Shown here: piece by piece, positions 61,014 through 64,000 of the stretch
Layout: each line of letters begins with the position of its first letter
How positions within the stretch are numbered: the stretch's first letter is position 1
From: Pedobacter hartonius
GTDB lineage: Bacteria; Bacteroidota; Bacteroidia; Sphingobacteriales; Sphingobacteriaceae
NCBI RefSeq assembly: GCF_900107535.1
Contig: NZ_FNRA01000011.1
Location: 155,494-219,493 of the forward strand
Length of the DNA: 64,000 nucleotides
Direction of reading: 5' to 3'
Program-made: the position numbers and the translations under genes
The notes under the pieces: generated by a model
Seen by the model: only the letters and a program-made list of their open reading frames with translations
The model's database searches: none
Told to the model about the DNA's origin: nothing

Positions 61014-62209
61014 GCTTTGAATAGCTTTAATATTTCGGTGCAGATATCTTTTGCGACCTCAGCTTTAGACTTCAGCTCATAGGTTGTTTTTTCTTCTGCA
61101 CGATTAAAGATAGTAATTTTGTTTGTGTCTTTTTTAAAACCTGCGCCTTTATCCTGGAGTGAGTTCAAAACGATCAGGTCAAGGTTCTTTTTTCTCAGTT
61201 TATAAACGGCATTTTCTTCTTCATTGTTTGTTTCCAGGGCAAAGCCTACCAGGATCTGCTGCGGGGTTTTTAACTGGCCGAGTGTAAGCAGGATATCGGT
61301 GGTTTTTTTGAGCGTGACACTAAACTCTTCATTCTTTTTCTTGATCTTCTGCGATGAGACCTCGGCGGGTGTATAATCAGCCACGGCAGCACTCATGACG
61401 CCGATGCTGCTTTGCGGAAAAATTTTTTTGCAGGCTTCCAGCATTTCGGCAGCCGTTACCACATCAATTCTGTTTACCTGCAGGGTGCTTTTTTCGACAG
61501 TGGGTCCACTGATTAAAGTTACCTCAGCTCCCAGTCGCGCTAGCTCGTCTGCGAGGGCAAAGCCCATTTTTCCTGAAGAATGGTTACCAACAAAACGTAC
61601 AGGGTCTATAGGCTCATAAGTAGGGCCTGCGGTAACCATTACTTTCTCTCCTGCCAGCGGGAGGCCTTTTTTGATGATACCAGTTATAAATTCGATAATT
61701 TCTTCGGGTTCTGCCATCCTGCCTTCCCCATGCAATCCGCTCGCTAATTCCCCGCTATTTGGGGAGACGATCATATTTCCGAATTCCTGAAGTTTTTGGA
61801 CGTTCGCCCTTGTGCTTTCATGTTTCCACATGTCGAGATCCATCGCAGGGGCACAAAATACCGGACATTTTGCAGACAGGTACACTGCGCTGAGCAGGTT
61901 GTCGCAAAGACCATTGGCCATTTTACCTATAGTATTAGCGCTTGCAGGAGCGATGATCATGTAATCTGCCCAGAGGCCCAGTTCCACATGATTGCTCCAT
62001 ACTCCGGTTTCTTCTTCGAAGTATTTGGTATAAACAGGATTTTTGGAAAGCGTAGCGAGGGTGAGCGGTGTGATGAAATTTGCCGCATCTGCAGTGAGAA
62101 TTACCTTGACGTTTGCACCGGCCTTAATCAGGAGCCTGACTAAAATAGCAGATTTATATGCTGCGATGCTGCCGCAAACGCCAAGGATAATGTTTTTATT
62201 TCTGAGCAT
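61010..62209 (-). CDS. coaBC: Bifunctional phosphopantothenoylcysteine decarboxylase/synthetase
   Basis: CoaBC carries out two steps of coenzyme A synthesis: CTP-dependent joining of cysteine to 4'-phosphopantothenate and FMN-dependent decarboxylation. The N-terminal CoaC domain has GSIAAYKS (13-20), the catalytic H74 (NHVELG) and PAMDLDMW (121-128). The C-terminal CoaB domain has AGPTYEPIDPVRFVGNHSSG (about 192-211) and KKKN near residue 290. The length of 399 aa is normal. It overlaps DUF4835 by four bases. Confidence 0.95.
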   Translation of the reverse strand: MLRNKNIILGVCGSIAAYKSAILVRLLIKAGANVKVILTADAANFITPLTLATLSKNPVYTKYFEEETGVWSNHVELGLWADYMIIAPASANTIGKMANGLCDNLLSAVYLSAKCPVFCAPAMDLDMWKHESTRANVQKLQEFGNMIVSPNSGELASGLHGEGRMAEPEEIIEFITGIIKKGLPLAGEKVMVTAGPTYEPIDPVRFVGNHSSGKMGFALADELARLGAEVTLISGPTVEKSTLQVNRIDVVTAAEMLEACKKIFPQSSIGVMSAAVADYTPAEVSSQKIKKKNEEFSVTLKKTTDILLTLGQLKTPQQILVGFALETNNEEENAVYKLRKKNLDLIVLNSLQDKGAGFKKDTNKITIFNRAEEKTTYELKSKAEVAKDICTEILKLFKA

Positions 62210-62255
62210 GGTCTATTAATGCAAATGTTTATGCAAATTAACGGATATGCAAGTC

Positions 62256-62582
62256 TTATTGAGGATCTTTTGCCGGATTTCTGTGATAGACTTTGTCGTT
62301 CAGAAACTCATCGATAGCAATCAGCGAAGGTTTAGGCATGCGTTCATAGTGCTTGCTGATTTCAATTTGTTCCCTGTTTTCGAAAATCTCCTCCAGATTG
62401 TCATTAGAAGAAGCGAACTCAGCTAATTTGCCATGAAGTTCTTCTTTCATGTTGTTAGAAATCTGATTAGCCCTTTTAGAAATAATCACTAAAGACTCAT
62501 AGATATTTTCTGTCTTCTGATCTAAATCATTTACATTTCTTGTTACCGTAGTATTTGGTATTGCGGGTTTATTCGTATTCAT
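62256..62582 (-). CDS. rpoZ: RNA polymerase omega subunit (Bacteroidetes RpoZ type)
   Basis: This 108-aa protein is the Bacteroidetes form of RNA polymerase omega, as judged by position between bamD and coaBC and the segment TENIYESLVIISKRANQISN (28-47), which corresponds to the omega core helix. The tail IDEFLNDKVYHRNP is typical of the phylum's version. The start codon overlaps the bamD stop by one base (TAATG), so translation is probably coupled. Confidence 0.87.
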   Translation of the reverse strand: MNTNKPAIPNTTVTRNVNDLDQKTENIYESLVIISKRANQISNNMKEELHGKLAEFASSNDNLEEIFENREQIEISKHYERMPKPSLIAIDEFLNDKVYHRNPAKDPQ

Positions 62583-63517
62583 TATTGTTTGGGGGTTTTA
62601 ATCTTCTTGTTAGTAGCAGTACTGTCTGTTTTTGCTTCTTCTGCCATTAGAGCTTTATATTTTGCCTCCTGATTTGCTGCCAGCAGCATCAATTGTTTGG
62701 CATTTGCTATCCCTGCTTCGCTATTGCTCTTCAAAGTTTTTGCTTCTGCAAGATACTTACTTTCAGGGTGTTTTTCAATAAATTCGTTTGCATAGCCAAT
62801 TGCTTCAGTAAAACGGTCCTCCTGACGGAACGGGAAACTGTTTTTAGCAAAATCATACTGGGATCTAACGATCAGCAGGTCCATTTCTTCGATATATTTA
62901 ATATCCGGGAAATCTATTTCTGCGTTTTTCAGCGAGATCACTGATGATTTATAGTTGGCGATATCATACCCACCCAGATCATAATATAACCGGGAGTTGG
63001 TATAGGCTTTTAATTCAAGTTTTGCGCGAAGGTCTGTGATGTACTGACTTGCCTGTGCAACACGTTCGCTTTTAGGATATAAGTTGATAAACAACTGCAG
63101 TGCATCAATTGCTTTGTAAGTGTTTTCCTGATCCAATGCATAATCCGGAGAATCCAGGTAATAACAATAAGCGCCCATGTACCGGCATTCTTCTGCATTT
63201 TTACTTGTTGGGTAAGTATCTGCGAAGTATTTAAACTGGTACCGTGCAGTAGTGTAATCTTTTAAACGGAATAAAGTATACGCGTAGTAATAGTTCAGAT
63301 CTTCGGCCTCAGTTCTTCCCCTGTATTTTTGAGAAAGATCTTCGAATAAGATCAGCGCTTTAGAGTAATCCTTTTTATTATACAGTTTAATGGCCTCCTG
63401 GTACTTTTTAGCCACGTCATTGCTCAGCCTGATTTTCTCGAAACGGCTTTTGCAACCTGCAATAGTCAAGGCAATTACTGTAAAACTTAATATAAAAACG
63501 TGTTTAATTTTAAACAT
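62582..63517 (-). CDS. bamD: Outer-membrane protein assembly factor BamD
   Basis: BamD is a lipoprotein of the BAM complex that works with BamA in inserting outer-membrane proteins. The lipobox ends at C22 (LTIAGC), and tetratricopeptide-like repeats follow, such as AIKLYNKKDYSKALILFEDL (41-60) and TARYQFKYFADTYPTSKNAE (about 94-113). The length of 311 aa is slightly longer than in Proteobacteria. A promoter box TATCTTTG ends four bases before its ATG, so it heads the operon bamD-rpoZ-coaBC-DUF4835. Confidence 0.93.
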   Translation of the reverse strand: MFKIKHVFILSFTVIALTIAGCKSRFEKIRLSNDVAKKYQEAIKLYNKKDYSKALILFEDLSQKYRGRTEAEDLNYYYAYTLFRLKDYTTARYQFKYFADTYPTSKNAEECRYMGAYCYYLDSPDYALDQENTYKAIDALQLFINLYPKSERVAQASQYITDLRAKLELKAYTNSRLYYDLGGYDIANYKSSVISLKNAEIDFPDIKYIEEMDLLIVRSQYDFAKNSFPFRQEDRFTEAIGYANEFIEKHPESKYLAEAKTLKSNSEAGIANAKQLMLLAANQEAKYKALMAEEAKTDSTATNKKIKTPKQ

Positions 63518-63521
63518 TCTG

Positions 63522-63529
63522 CAAAGATA
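63522..63529 (-). promoter_or_regulatory. -7 promoter box of the bamD operon (TATCTTTG)
   Basis: TATCTTTG on the minus strand ends four bases before the bamD ATG. A TTG lies 20 bases upstream of the box, a suitable -33 element. The message would be leaderless. Confidence 0.65.
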
Positions 63530-63839
63530 AGTTAATAATACGATAACGTCAATTAAAAATAATTGTCCGCTAAGCTAGATAAAGGCTTTTTATAAGTCAA
63601 GCCGTTAACATAATTTAACAAATGGGGGAAGGGGTGATATAGAAATTGTATTTTCAATACTGCAGGCACCTTATAGTATACATGTGTTTATCTCTTTTCC
63701 ATCCCTCAGCCAGAATTCTTTTAAGCAGAAGAAAGAGAGAACAAAGCACATTCAGTATATATATTATAGAATATGTTTGGGCTTTCTTCTTACTGCATTA
63801 TTCGTTGCAAGATGTTGGCGCTAGCGCTATGATTGACCG

Positions 63840-63897
63840 ATAACTGCGTTGCGACTGCGCTATTTGTGGCGGAAAAGCGCAGTCGCAACGCAGTTAT
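63840..63897. repeat. Palindromic element E: perfect 22-bp arms, 14-base loop
   Basis: Arms 63840-63861 and 63876-63897 are exact reverse complements (inner part TTGCGACTGCGCT / AGCGCAGTCGCAA) around the loop ATTTGTGGCGGAAA. A 10-base palindrome GCGCTAGCGC lies just upstream (63819-63828) and a further imperfect dyad around GCGCTATCTAAGCTAAATAGCG downstream. The loop and flanks do not match elements A-D, and there is no T run. Confidence 0.8.
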
Positions 63898-64000
63898 AGC
63901 CTATCTATAGTGTTCGGAGCGCTATCTAAGCTAAATAGCGTGCTGATCTTTTTGATCTCCCTGAAGTTTTTCTACTTGGAAACCATTGTGTTAGGGTTGG

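Larger units (their letters stand above)
63518..64000. other. 483-base terminal region with a 22-bp perfect palindrome, no gene recognised
   Basis: Apart from the bamD promoter and palindrome E (63840-63897), I recognise no gene here. The frame at 63646-63843 has no family trait and ends at the palindrome. The last 100 bases are open in one plus-strand frame with hydrophobic content, but no start and no match can be named; a gene may begin beyond the window. Confidence 0.5.

Noticed and set aside
63646..63843. 65-codon plus-strand frame at the right end
   Set aside because: It ends at palindrome E and its product has no coherent features apart from scattered hydrophobic residues.
63898..64000. 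Open plus-strand frame encoding hydrophobic residues up to the window edge
   Set aside because: No ATG, no family match and only about 33 codons; it cannot be judged without the sequence beyond the window.
1..64000. tRNA, rRNA, CRISPR arrays, insertion sequences or prophage genes
   Set aside because: I looked through the intergenic regions and coding frames and saw no tRNA T-loop patterns in gaps, no array-like repeats and no transposase, integrase or phage structural proteins.

Overview
The window looks like chromosomal DNA of a Bacteroidetes bacterium, most likely of the Sphingobacteriaceae (Pedobacter-like). The support is: two type IX secretion outer-membrane families (PorT next to ubiE, and a PorG/DUF6089 protein in the order nadK-porG-uppS-bamA-skp-skp-murI), the order DUF4835-coaBC-rpoZ-bamD, SusC-like carboxypeptidase-regulatory/beta-barrel proteins, a membrane pyrophosphatase, and promoters of the Bacteroidetes type (TAnnTTTG at -7). 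The placement is inferred from gene content; no 16S gene, tRNA, CRISPR array, insertion sequence or prophage was seen.

Layout. 1-6650: the 3' end of kup, a 605-base convergent gap with two long hairpins, an oversized APC permease, and the operon ysxC-ubiA-M3 peptidase on the minus strand. 6700-18400: a plus-strand envelope and housekeeping block (ubiE, porT, SDR, yqeY-like, hydrolase, CBS, nadK, porG, uppS, bamA, two skp/ompH genes, murI). 18600-28200: a long PurF-type enzyme, LysE exporter, sugar MFS permease, dCMP deaminase, guaA, a periplasmic-binding lipoprotein, an RsmB/F-type methyltransferase and MarC. 28290-37870: two further APC permeases around a K+-dependent-type pyrophosphatase, a radical SAM protein, SRPBCC protein, ammonium channel and YkuK-like protein. 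38090-47035: fused trehalose-6-phosphate synthase/phosphatase convergent with a GH15 enzyme, a small ORF, a DbpA-like DEAD-box helicase with a DUF1456 protein, and a large outer-membrane receptor-like protein. 47046-63517: ettA, clpC, a PA0069-type radical SAM protein, a regulatory-like-domain protein, recN, an AAA_14/DUF4143-type ATPase, a BlaR1-like/BlaI pair, and DUF4835-coaBC-rpoZ-bamD. Several genes co-operate: bamA, bamD and the two Skp-like chaperones in outer-membrane protein assembly, uppS and murI in wall precursor supply, otsAB and possibly GH15 in trehalose turnover.

The most unusual signal is a family of long palindromes lying only in gaps between convergent genes (911-1004, 1259-1346, 20537-20624, 37264-37361). 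Their stem arms are different in each copy yet self-complementary, while their loops fall into two conserved types (42 of 43 bases identical between the first and fourth; 19 of 26 between the second and third). Three carry the same outer box GCGAAGCCAG next to a T run. Other points of interest are the BlaI promoter, whose -7 box sits between two TACGAAT dyads; a BlaR1-like protease whose sensor domain is replaced by a proline-rich linker and three exact 20-residue repeats; nested palindromes in front of the AAA ATPase; and several promoters whose -7 box ends 3-4 bases before the start codon, which implies leaderless mRNAs.
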